From Hydractinia symbiolongicarpus (lineage: Eukaryota > Cnidaria > Hydrozoa > Anthoathecata > Hydractiniidae): 64,000 nucleotides of DNA. Positions 18,155 through 29,600 of this stretch are shown piece by piece. The stretch is taken from positions 3,596,001-3,660,000 of the forward strand of contig NC_079883.1 in NCBI RefSeq assembly GCF_029227915.1, read 5' to 3'. The position numbers and the translations under genes were made by a program. Numbering within the stretch: position 1 is the first letter of the stretch; each line of letters starts with the position of its first letter. The notes beneath the pieces are model-generated. The model ran no database searches and was not told the DNA's origin. It saw only the letters and a list, made by a program, of their open reading frames with translations.

Positions 18155-18732
18155 CTAATATCTAGTATATAGTATTTTCAAGAGTACGTCTAATGGTTCA
18201 TTCTCTAAATTTTTATTCGGATCCCACAAATATAGTAAAGGGGGCTCTGTATAGAACGGATATCCGTACACGATACCTCGAATAACATCAGGCTCGATAT
18301 CAAGATCGATGTCAACTAAACGTCTATCTTCAATAGGAAATTTGATTATGTCACTTATTTTATCAAATCAGCCAGATCCGAGAGCTTTAACTCAGGATCC
18401 TTAATGACCTCGTTACATAGCACACCCAACCTGTTTCTTTTAATATTTACAATATGCAGACCCCTGCGATCCTCGATATCGTATTCAAACACTTCATCCT
18501 CCTCCTCGCATGCAATTGTCGCCCAGGGCTTCTCTCCTGATTGCACTCTATTCAAAAGCTCATCATCGTTCGGATGTATAAACCCCTCATAGTATGCACC
18601 ACCTCTAAATCTAAAATTTTCCAGACAAGTAGGACAATAACCAGTGGTGGATTCTGCCTCTATGCAGCACCTCAGCACGGGTACCTTAATACTATAATAG
18701 TTTTTTTGTTGGCCCTGTACATAGGTTTCCAT
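18155..18732 (-). pseudogene. Conserved element protein of about 190 residues, inner copy
   Basis: ATG 18732 opens a frame with CC, then TGYCPTCLENFRFRGG, an acidic middle (CEEEDEVFEYDIED) and ELKLSDLADLIK, stopping at 18355. After a shift, the sequence continues as FPIEDRRLVDIDLD and VYGYPFYTEPPL, ending YTRY at a TAG (18155-18157). It aligns along its length with 4812-5407 of the outer element. Function unrecognised; the Cys cluster may bind zinc. It is convergent with the integrase and follows a strong palindrome. Confidence 0.65.
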
Positions 18733-18739
18733 TTTTTTT

Positions 18740-18772
18740 CTTCAAGTGTTAACTATCTTTTAACACTTGAAG
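18740..18772. other. Intergenic palindrome (13-bp arms) at a deletion breakpoint
   Basis: CTTCAAGTGTTAA at 18740-18752 and its exact reverse complement at 18760-18772, with a 7-base loop. Polymerase homology ends exactly at its right edge. Confidence 0.75.
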
Positions 18773-21700
18773 TGGTCACGTACTTGTCGAGAAAATCATA
18801 ATAGAATTCAAGCATCCGCAATTTTGCCAATTGTTACACTAGGATTCCACATTGATATGCCCTATTTATCGAAACCCCCTGTTTACTCCTCCTTAATTCA
18901 TACGCATCTCCGATTTCTTCCAAATCCTCCAAGTAAGGGCTCCTCATTGCAGCATCTATTGCCTTCTAATCCTTCGTAAATGTGGTATTAGCATGCCTCG
19001 CCATATCCTCGATCATTTTTCCGTAGAAGCTGTTACCTTTAAGTTTAGCCGTATTGCCCGCAATACGTTTGTCAGGGTCTTTATCTGCTTGGCACCGCGC
19101 ATCCGCGATCTCTTCCGGGAACCATGCGAATGGTTTACCCCGTAAGTATTTAAGTATTTGATAACAAGCCGTAATTTTTAATCCATGCTCCAGGTACCAT
19201 TTAAGCAGGTCCGTACAAAGCAAAATCTTAGAAGCTCTCATCACTCCCAACAGCTTCCTGGTACCCGGGATACGTTTTCGCCCGGTCTTGGTCAAATAAT
19301 CGTGCATATGTTGGGGGATTTGATTGTCAGGAATCTCTTTAACAACGAATAGTGGTGACATTTCCCTGAACTTGTCGTACAGCTCAGTAGGGACTTCTAT
19401 ATCAACCTGGCAAAAACCAAATATTGATCCATCTAGAAGGCTCTGCACCAGAACATCTAATCCTCCAGCAGGGTCCGAAATCTTTATCAGCTTCTCTTTC
19501 CCACAAGGGAAATCTTGGAGTAGGGTGCTCGGGTAGAGCATATTGGCGTCATACCCGAGTATAGTCTTGCACTTATTTGGCTCGGTATAAATGTGCGATC
19601 TGATACCTGTTACATCCTTCTCATGATATCTGCAAAATACTATCGCGGGGCCACCTACCATGCCCGTTTGGAGGAGCTCATATGCCTCGTTCTTTGTACA
19701 TATTGTACAATCTTTTTGAACCTGCTTGCATGGTTTGCATAAGGCCTTGGTACAAAGAGCCTCACATTTATGCTTACAGGGCTCACCCGGTGCATAAAGA
19801 TCTATCTGTAGGTTCACCCGCAAGGATTTGTTAAGTACATAGCGCATAGATACACCCGGAATGCTCACGGCATCCTTGAGAATGTCAATATCATCCTCGT
19901 GGTGAGTGTTGCGGGTCTTGTCGACGGCCTCGATAAATGGTATTACATCGGCCATATTGTATTCAGCCAACCAATCAAGCATCGTGACGCATCCCTTTTT
20001 AAAAAACTCATCTCTGAAAATTTGGTGGTCTACAAGTGAGAGTGTGTTTTTACCACTGAGAGTGCTATAAAACGCCTCATGATCGACTGGGCCCACATGG
20101 TTCAACCTCTCATAACTTGTTAGCCACTCGTATGGGAACACTAATTTTTTGAGATTGCAATCCAATGACTTGCACCATTTTTCATAACTCAGGCCTGGTG
20201 CGAGGAAATTTTTTATATCGATGAGTTTGAACTTTGAAGTGGTTAGAAACATATAATCATTATCTTTTTTCGCCACTTTGATATTGGGATCATCCGCAAT
20301 CCGTTCGACAAAATACCGCTTTATCATGTTGATATCGTACTTGCCACTATTAAAACCGATCACCGTCACTTGGTTAACCCATTCGTGCCAAGCATTTTGG
20401 GTTTGCTCCGAAAGCATATCGAAATTATCGGGCTTGGAATATATACGTTCGACTTCTTGAAAATACGGATCTGTCTCTGCTCCAATTGCTCAACGAATTT
20501 CTGTATCAACACCTTTGGGTCTTCGTTCATGATGAAGGTAGGATGTTCCTGCAGACTATCGTGGATTGCTACTCACTTACAGGGATATGCTCGGAGACGT
20601 ATGTCAAATCAAACGTTTGCTGCTGGTTCAATGGTGCTAAGAGAGCCTCGAAATCAAAGACAATGAAGTGGGGATATCCTAGAAATTCTTTCTTGAATAC
20701 CCTCTTAACCTTGGGAGGATTTTCACACTCCCATGCAGTGACAAGATTGTATCCCAGCCCCCGAATGTGGTCTTCTTTAAATTTGGTACGATTAAAATTA
20801 TTTTTATCTACGTTGGTTCGCTGTGGTTGACATGGGCATCCGTGCCATTTGTAACCGTGGTATTCGTATACTGTCTTTGTCTGAGGTTCATAACCGTCGA
20901 TCTTGTATACTTCCTTAATACCGTCGTGTATCACACGTTCTCCCCCATGTCCACAAAGAGCATAATTAATATGCCTACCTGTTTGCTCCGACATGGCCTC
21001 AATCCATTGGCATGCCGCCTAACTGAACCCTTTATCGGGGTAGAATACCCTCTCGGAGCTACTCTGCATCCGCTCGATCTTTTCACCTCCGCAAATTATC
21101 TTTGTCTTGATACCTTCGCCTTCGTTATTTTTGTGTCGTGTGAGGTTCTCCGATCTGGTAAATCTTTGCGTACAAACCTCGCATTCCCAATGCTGCGTTA
21201 GGACCTCCATCTTCTTGATATAAAAACAATGACCTTCCAACATACCAATATTAATCGTGTCTAGCCCCTTTTTGTACTGGCCTTGTCCATATACGAGTCG
21301 CCATGGGGCCTTATCGGTGTTTGTCTTCGGCTCAAATACCCTTATGTTAATTTTGAATTTTTTGGCAATGCCCTCTAAGTCCACGAGCCTCGTGGCACGT
21401 ACCTCTTCCCTCTTTAACTTGGGTTCTTCGTAGTATTCACGAGCTATTTTGAGGGCCTCTTGCGTAATATGTTTTTCGCGTTGCTTTCGATCCTCGCGGT
21501 AATGAACGGCCAAGCATCTCCAGGAACATAGGCTGTCCGTTATTTCATCTATCTTGTCAAAACTATAAATGCACCTCTTGACCCGCAACCAATCTGGCAA
21601 AGGTCCACATCTAAGTAGGGGTTCCCTATTAGAAATTATCTTGATCTGCACGTGCTTGAATATTATTTTACCTTCATATGCTCCTGGTGTTTCAATAGTT

Positions 21701-22309
21701 CTGTCTGGTGGTAAGTAGGCCTTGACCCAAAATTCAGAATCTTCCAAATCAAGGCGTTTCATCTCACATTCATTGATGAAAGCCACGATTTCAGCCATGC
21801 TTGAGAGTGACCTGGAGCTCTTGGTTTTGTGATAATTCGCAACATCTCCACCGCCTCGGTAAATATCGCAGCCAAATGAGTATATCACCTTCACACGCAT
21901 GTCTACATGGGGGGGTGATTTTTCGCATGATAGCGTTCGTCAATGGCTGGTTAATGTTATTATTAAAACGCCATGTCAGGATGCGGTTTCCCTCTTCAAA
22001 CATTTCCGCGTCATCATCAAAAATGTTCTGAATGTCCTCGATTACATCAGGGTTCGTGGCTTGTTTCGATTCTTTCCCGAACGTATGTTTAAGATCGGCA
22101 ATTCCCTGATATTCCTCATCTATGGTGACACGTTGAACCTCATCGTGGAGAGTTGGTGATCCTGAAAATTGATCCCTGGCCTTGTTGTAGTAGTAACTAA
22201 CGATATCCCGCACACTCCTTAGTTGTTTAGTGAGAGCTTCGCGAGTTGCCGCTACTGGTGCCGACACGGTATTATATATTTTACTGATTGCATTTTTGAA
22301 CCAACTCAT
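18773..22309 (-). pseudogene. Protein-primed family B DNA polymerase, truncated (inner element)
   Basis: ATG 22309 (MSWFKNAISKIYNTV) starts an N-terminal region, followed by a C2H2-like finger (CEVCTQRF...LTRHK, about 21110-21190), Exo I (FDFEA, about 20655), Exo II (NSGKYDIN, about 20330), motif A (YDANMLYPS, about 19530-19555) and an intact motif B (KLKGNSFYG, about 19030). Lesions: frameshift near 21900, stop near 21019, frameshift near 20450, stop near 18967 and another near 18840. Homology ends at 18773 after FLDKYV, so motif C (YxDTDS) and the last roughly 190 residues present in the outer copy are gone. The N-terminal extension may supply the terminal protein, by analogy with other protein-primed systems; that part is inference. 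Confidence 0.88.
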
Positions 22310-22398
22310 TCCTTTATTATAGGTACATTTCATTTCCAACCAGCATTTTTTTTGTTTTTGATTTGGTCAAGGATTGAATATTTAGGGAAAATCCCATG

Positions 22399-22655
22399 CT
22401 CAATTCTAATTTTGTTGATGTCAGCATATATAGTATATATGCCTTTGCGCATGTTTTTGTTTTGGTATTTAATATTATTATGTGTATTAATATGAGTATG
22501 TGTTGGTTATTAGCATATTATTATTATTATGTGTTGATATCAGTATATGATTTCTGTTATTCTATTTTGGGATGAGGTGGTGGTGGAAGCGGGGTTTTTG
22601 TGATTAAAAGGTGTATGAGGAAAGAAAGTACCTATAATCACTTCCTACTACTACT
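22399..22655 (-). repeat. Right terminal inverted repeat of inner element
   Basis: It is the reverse complement of 10447-10701 with minor changes and ends CCTACTACTACT at 22655. The polymerase start lies only about 90 bases inside it, so the polymerase promoter is probably in or next to this repeat. Confidence 0.88.
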
Positions 22656-22660
22656 GCCCG
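22656..22660. repeat. Right target-site duplication of inner element (GCCCG)
   Basis: This is the same five bases as 10442-10446, directly outside the right terminus. Confidence 0.85.
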
Positions 22661-23288
22661 GGAGAGGGCTGCATCCCAAGAGGGGTTCACATGTGTTTAT
22701 CACCTTAATCTGTAGATAATTTTGCCTTCATACGCTCCCGGGGTCTCGGTGGTCCTAACAGATGGTAAATAAGCCTTGGTCCAAAACTCGCGATCCTCTA
22801 GATCGAGGCGCTTCATTTCGTATTCTTCTACGAACGCTTCGATTTCCGCTATACTTGACAACGACCCGGACCTTTTACTTTTGTGGTAATCAGACACATC
22901 GCCCCACCTTTGTAAATATGACAGCCAAAACTGTACACAACCTTAACGCGCATGTCCATGTGTGGTGTAATTTTTGGATAATCACATCCTTTAGAGGTTG
23001 GTTTAGATGCTTGTTGAAACGCCATGTTTTGATCCTAATTCTATCCTTCCTCATCTGGACATCGTCCTTGGGGCCTTGAATATCCCCTACGTAGTCCTCC
23101 CTTGCCTCCTGTTTAACCTCGTCGTGAAGCGTCGTACCTCCCGAAATTTGTTCCTTTGCCCTGTTGTAATAGAATGCAGCAGTATCCCGCACACTCTGTA
23201 GTCGATCAGCAAGGGCGTCGCGAGTTGCTGCCACTGGTGCAGACACAGTGCTATATAGTTTGATAATTGCATTCCTGAACCAACTCAT
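22656..23288 (-). pseudogene. Protein-primed polymerase, N-terminal portion (outer element)
   Basis: ATG 23288 opens MSWFRNAIIKLYSTVSAPVA, a close relative of the inner polymerase start. The frame shifts near 22900 into DYHKSKRSGSLSSIAEIEAF and YETPGAYEGKII-like sequence, then shifts again near 22710. Homology to the inner polymerase runs to 22660 and resumes at 10446 on the far side of the inner element. The 54 bases between this start and the right terminal repeat are the whole of its upstream region. Confidence 0.85.
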
Positions 23289-23342
23289 CTCCTTTCTTAT
23301 ATACACATTTCAACAAAGTCCGAGGATTTTATTCTGCCCAGA

Positions 23343-23441
23343 TGTTACAGCGCCTGCGTTGATTATTAGCAAAATTTTGTGCAATGGGGCGTGACGAAAA
23401 GCTTTTAAAAAGTTTGGGTATATTCCATCCCTAAACTAGCT
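23343..23441 (-). repeat. Right terminal inverted repeat of outer element
   Basis: It is the reverse complement of 2526-2681 without about 57 internal bases and ends CCCTAAACTAGCT at 23441. Confidence 0.8.
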
Positions 23442-23446
23442 AATGC
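23442..23446. repeat. Right target-site duplication of outer element (AATGC)
   Basis: This is the same five bases as 2521-2525, directly outside the right terminus. Confidence 0.75.
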
Positions 23447-23630
23447 CGCTCAGGAATGGAATAGACGCCCTAGAAAACAAGAGTATTGAAACAATTGGCG
23501 CGCCATGCTGATTTTTTAGCTGGGTCACGGTGTTTGCAAAAATCGGGCAAAGTCCATCTTTAAACAAAAAGCCAAACACTTCATCACCAAATTCTCTGTC
23601 ATACTAGTGTGACAGGCTCAATAATCTATC

Positions 23631-26600
23631 ATGGCTATTGTGAACAAGTTATTTTTTCATTTATTATCATTTATGAGAAGTCAAAGTGTATTCAATTTAA
23701 TTGTGATATATACTGTTGCTACCATAATTATCTGGAGATTATTTTTTAAGAAGAAACGTGGTCCCAATCCTTTTTCTAAAGAATGTATACGACCTCGAAG
23801 ACCATTAGTAGTGGATAAAGAAAAAAGAGATGCAGTGATAAAGCAGGTATATTCGGCGATTCGGTTTGAGGTCATAACAATTTTTTGGAGGTTATAAGTT
23901 TCTGTATTTTAGGTGAAGAGAGTGCAGAGCTAGACACATTTTGGAGTTTTAAGAACAATGTTAGGAAGTTTGAGCAAAGATATTTTTTAGAGCAAAATCT
24001 AGATAGCTAAGCATCATTTCCAGACAGTTTTTTATTATGGTTACCTTTCGTTAGCTAATTATTTTTCCATTTCCACATTTTTTTGCATTCTTCCCCCTCT
24101 ATGAACTAGGTTTGTTTTCACCCTGCAAAATTTAAAAAATGGCGGATGTAGCACAAATGTGATTCGTCAATTAAGCAAAATGTCAATCATCACTACCGAA
24201 ACAAAGCTGAACCGAATCGCCGAATAGTATATAACTAACTAAATGTGTTGACCTCAATAAAAAATAGCAGACATTCCTTCTTCTAAGTCCAGGGACATCA
24301 CTTCTTATGGAAGAAAAACAAAATAATATATACATGAAATTATCATGTTATTTTATGTACATGTCTTTCTGAATTGTTGTATGACAGTGCCACACTACCC
24401 CCACCCGCCAGGAGACACTAACAGTCAAGGATAACTGCAAATTAGGCTATGATAGTCTAATTTGCTAATGTCTAATTTAGACGATTTATCTCTCTTAATT
24501 AGGCTATCAACATGGTTTTTGCTGCCTATCGCTGTTCTGGTGCATAGGCGCAATGATTTTGTTAGCCAAAAACATTCTATAGAACCTCCTTTTGATGGTC
24601 CAAATATTTTTCTTTGTTATTTGTGCTGTCAGAAGATATAGTGTTTAGTTAAAGAACGCATGCTCTGTGTTCTTTTTTTTCTTTGTTTTACGGCCATGGT
24701 TGCTTCTGGAAAAAGGCTAAATTTCCAGCGCGCATAATTTCAACATGTTGGCGCATAGCCTAAATAGACTATTTCTCTTCTAATTAGCTGATCCAAAGAC
24801 TTTTGACGTATAATTTTTAGTCTCGTAAAGCAAATTATAAAAAATTTTGCTCGATCGAAGATGATGTAATGAGCAACCAAACTCCGAAAAAAGATGGCGC
24901 AACAAGACGTGGTTGTCGAAATAATCGTAAAAGAAGAAAACACATCTCCTAAATTGGAGATGATCTCCTAACTAGTCTATGGAAAATCTCCTAAGTAAGC
25001 TACTATCCTAATTTAGCGTGATAGCCTATATTGCGGTTATCCCTGACTGACTAATCGCATTGGCTAAATGTCAAGTCCGGCCCTCTGAATATCCATGGTG
25101 GCATGTGTATGACAATAGACCTTTTTGAATGTTTACATTTTTCGCGCAAAGCCCTTTCGGCTTTAACAATTGCATGGCAGGCAAAAAAATGCAAGCGCTA
25201 GGTGAAGTGAGGTCCTTTTTAGTCTGTTTCTTTGCATGAAGGTATCATTGTGACTTTACATGAATATATGTCAATCAGAAGTTATCTATGTACACTTAAT
25301 AATAATAATAAAAATGTTTCCGTAGGAAGAAATGGGCTTAAAAAGACCTTTCTTCAGCAAGCTTCCGCATTTTTCTGCCTGCCACCAAGTTGTTAGAGCC
25401 AGAAGGGCTTACCGCGGAAAATGTCAACATTCAAAAAGGTCTATAGACATTGAGGTTAATATTATAAAATAAATATATATATATATTATAATAGTTATAT
25501 AACTTTTTTTATTGTTGCTGTTGTACGGGGGAGGTTAATAATTATAGAATAAACATATATAATATATAAATAATTTTTTTTATGTTGCTGTCGTTAAAAT
25601 CTTGCACAATGAAAACTTTTTTTGAGGTTACTATTTTATGGTAAAAACATATTATCCTGAAAATTCTATTTAAAACTGAAAATCAGAAAATGTTGAAAGG
25701 TTTCACTTAAAAAGAAAGCTCACCCCTCATTCACTGTACAATCAATAAAATCATAAACACATAGCAAAATTGATTACATGGTTGCTGGTTACATGCCATC
25801 ACTAAAAAACAAATTTAATGAGGGAGAGCTGAGCATGTGTAGCGTGTGCATCTTTGCAACACCCAGACCTCTTCATGTTTCCTTTTTTTGATGGCTTACC
25901 TTTGTTCAAAGAGCTTGTTGCTTTTTTATAAAGAAAGTATTGCATTGGAATTTATGGAATTTCCCTTTTTACATTTTAAAATTATTTATCACCACATTTT
26001 TTTCATTTTTAACTTTCACTTTATGCACTTTCCCTCATATGAAGTTTTGGGAAAATTATGTAACATTTTAATAAAAAAAAAATCATTTGACATGAACCCA
26101 GCATTTTTTATTGAATGCAGCATTAGAATTTTGATGTGATGTTGTTTAATCATATTTCACATTGTTTGGTTGTTTTATTAACTCCATTTAACTTGACCTA
26201 ACGTTGGTGAATCAGTGCCAAATTGTTATGGACACATTGAGATAATTGAAGACATTGTTATAGCTATAAAATTGCTATAAAATAATTATATTAGTTTAGA
26301 TAGGAAACATGAAATGCTGTCAGAAATACTGTTAACAGCTAGACCTTTAAAATAACCCTTTACATTTCTACTAAAGAAAACAGCTGGATCTTTGGCTTTG
26401 AGGCTTCTTATATTAATACAAATACTTTTTTTACTAATTTTTCGTTTTTTAAATAAACTTACACCACTCTACCATGGGGTCACAAAAGTGAAGCCAACAA
26501 GCTATTAAGATGTTGAAAGAGTTATTTTATTTAGGAGAAATTGTGAAAATACTTCTGTTCAACCTTCCAGTGTCATAATTATGTCTATATATTTTCTAGG

Positions 26601-29600
26601 GATTTACTGGAAAAAAGATTCCCAAAGATATTGATGTGATTGTTGTTGGTAGTGGCATTGGTGGTCTTTCTTGTGCAGCACTTCTTGCGAAAGCTGGGAA
26701 GAAAGTGCTTGTTTTAGAACAACATGATCAGGCTGGTGGATGTTGTCACACATTTATTGAAAAAGGTATTAGGATATGTTATTTTGAGAGTTTGAATGTC
26801 AAAATCTTTACCTGAAACTCCAATTAGGAATTACTAGATAGGAGTGAAAAACCAAAATATAACCAGCTGATTTCAAAATGCCAGCTGTGCTTTTACCCAT
26901 TAAAATATTTAGATTCCTGTAGAAGACTAGTAGAGACCAAACACTCTTTTTTGTTTGTTTCTTATGCAACTGCAACTGATGTTAAAAACACTCATGTTTA
27001 TATCATTTAACAAAACATAAAAAATCTTTCTCAAACTTGACATAAACTTTTTTGGAAGTGTGATGAAGCATTAAAGTTTGATCTTACTAAAAATTGTATT
27101 AACGCGAAAAAAAATTCCTACTAGAAAAATTTTGCAAAGCGAATTTTTGTGATTGGAAGGTTTGAGAGAAGATGAAAAGAAAAGAAGAAGAAGAAAAGAA
27201 GAAAAAATGTGTTACTTAAAGGACATAAAATAAATCACTGCACTGTAACACTAAAGCAATTTTTTGTTGTGTAATACAAACATTATTTAAAGGTCTTCGA
27301 CTTCAAGAATTCTAAATTTTTTTGTAATCCAATAAATCTATTATATTAAATTTTGCAGAGCTAATTTTTGTGAATTGCTCTAAAAATAAGAGCAAAAATC
27401 GCAAAAATAAATTCTACAAACACAACGTTCAAAATAATTTTCACACGGATGTTACTTCCCTTCCTTAAGGTAGACAAAAAGCTCCAATTTTAATGAATTG
27501 CCAATGTAAAGGGAGCTCCAGATCATACAATATACAGACCCAATATTCAGTCTAGATTAGCAAAAATTTTACTAGTTTTGGCTGGCATTGCAATGGCAAC
27601 TTCGCTAAAATTTAAGAGCTGTGTGTGCTGTGTATATTCTATTTTCCCTGATATATCATTATTTTAGGATATGAATTCGATGTGGGTATACATTACATTG
27701 GTGAGGTGCATGGTAACACCCTTACTCAGACTTTTATTGACCAGATAACAGAAGGACAGTTAGGATGGGCGCCAGTTGAAGATGTTATTGACCGAGTGGA
27801 GCTTGGTGTTGGTGATGATAATACCTCACATGATGTTTTGAAAGGCAGAGAAAACTGGAAACAGGAATTGAAAAATAAATTTCCTAATGAGCATGATGCA
27901 ATTGACAAGTTCTTTTGTGCAATGAAGGTTAGAGATTTTTTAATTTTCTATTGCCTCAAACTATAAATTTTAAGTTCTAGGTATTTATTTACAGTTTTTT
28001 TTCACAAATTTAAACACGTTAAACACGTCTGTTGTTTCAATACGTTTGTAACCTGCAAAATTTTCTGAGATAGTTGACAGATTTTATTAAAATACCTCAA
28101 ATTGAATCCATACTTATTTGATTAATTTGCGAAATGAAGTCTATCTAATCAAAAACAAAGCAGCCCAAAGTGGTTATAAGCGCAATGCTTGTTAAAAAAT
28201 AAAATGAAGATATGATTATACCTTCAATTTTAAAATTGTATTTACTTAATATGAATCGTTTTTTTTTAAAAAAAAAATGTCACTTTTCAGCACTTGCCAA
28301 ATGAAATTTACGCCAATTTTTTTTATAACTTTCGGTTTGCCGAATCAAAAAAATGGGATTGCTGTTAGCAGCATTATTTGGAAATTTCGGCTACAGTCAC
28401 TTATTTGTCACTAATATACAAACTTATCAGTTATATGTTTTTCTTTTTATTTCAGAAAGCTCGTCGTCTCTATCCCCAAACATTTTTATTAAAAATGTTA
28501 CCCCTATCGTTGGTCAATGTGCTTCTCAAAACAGGAATATTTAATTTGCTCTCCGATTTACCAAAATATATCAACAAATCAACTGGCGAGTTTTTGGACG
28601 AGTTAACAAGTAATAAACGATTAAAAGCTGCGCTCTGTTATTCGTTTGGAGATTATGGTAGGTCGAGTTTATTTTTAACACTTTTCTGTTTTTTTTTGTT
28701 GTTTTTTTATTTCTTCACAACACCTTTTTGACCTTGTAGTTTTATTAATGTCATTTTTATACACCTACGGTTTTACAATGAAAAACCAACTAATAAGGCC
28801 ACCAGGACAGTATATTATTAAGAGATTTTTAATGTTTGGATTCGTACTTTAGCAAAACAAAAAATGAAAAAGAGAATTTTTATTAAAAACTTTATTAGAG
28901 TAACGGTTCTTTATTACTTACTCTTAAGCAGCTGAAATTTTCAACAATAAGTTACCATGAGTGCTGGTTTAAATCTTGCTTGCCTACTAACAATAAGTAA
29001 CCAACACTCTGCTCTAAAAGTTTATCGCACGTACTGGGACTGGGTACTAGTATCATGGGAAACAAAAGATATGACAATAGCCATGCGTGCGCCTGTAGAC
29101 TTTATCATTATTGGCTGACGTTAAAAAATGTTGACAAGAGATTTTTTTTTAATTAACACTTGTGTCATGACTCTCCTTTTTTCTATCAACAACTAATAAG
29201 CTTAAACAAACTTGACCTAGATGGTTTATGTGGATGAAGACAGAAGACCTAGATGGTTCATGTTTGGTACCGTTGAATAGCCCAATTAATCCTCTTTCTA
29301 AAACATGATAGTACTTTGTATGACAACTTGGTCCTCAGACTCTATGGCACTCCAAGGGTGAGGCCGGTTTTGCTTGCGGATATTTCCGTTACTGTCCTCT
29401 AAGTGTTAATTTTTAACTTTTTTCATCAAACAATTTTACCAAAATTTTAAGTAACTCTGTATAGCCTATGGTCGTTTCAAGTAGGGTCATTGCTCATCTT
29501 TTATCGTCATATATTCCTAATGTGTAATATCCATTCTCCTTTTCAACATACCCTCCTGGACAGATTCTCAGTAATTTATAAATAAGCTTAAATAGGTATA

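Larger units (their letters stand above)
10447..22655. mobile_element. Inner virus-like element, 12.2 kb, inserted in the outer polymerase gene
   Basis: It is bounded by inverted repeats of about 256 bp and flanked by GCCCG on both sides. Its left neighbour is the middle of the outer polymerase gene and its right neighbour is the preceding part of the same gene, so it is an insertion. Its genes are paralogues of the outer ones (capsid, membrane protein, integrase, Cys-containing gene, polymerase). It also has a left-hand block that the outer element has lost, holding helical-repeat genes, TFIIS-like, SAP/Rho-N-like, membrane, penton-like and coiled-coil genes. It too is decayed, but less so: the capsid and SAP/Rho-N-like frames are intact. 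The best label is Polinton/adintovirus-like. No packaging ATPase or protease was seen. Confidence 0.85.
2526..23441. mobile_element. Outer virus-like element (Polinton/adintovirus-like), with a second element inside it
   Basis: The block is bounded by inverted repeats that start AGCTA[C/G]TTTAGGGATGG on both sides and is flanked by the 5-bp direct repeat AATGC. The AG...CT ends and a short target duplication fit a DDE integrase product; classic Polintons make 6 bp. Without the inner insert and one GCCCG, the element is about 8.7 kb. It contains, in order: capsid fragment (+), Cys/His-repeat gene (+), membrane-gene remnant (+), integrase tail (+), a Cys-containing gene (-), a second Cys/His-repeat gene (-), three small membrane genes (-) and polymerase (-). 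The left terminal repeat abuts the middle of the capsid gene, so a left-hand block equivalent to roughly 5 kb of the inner element has been lost. All genes but the small 6929-7153 frame carry stops, frameshifts or truncations. Confidence 0.8.

Noticed and set aside
24300-25030. Repeated CTAATTTAG-like words in RETSAT intron 1 as a structured element
   Set aside because: The words are short, irregular and AT-rich. I could not define ends, a period or inverted arms.
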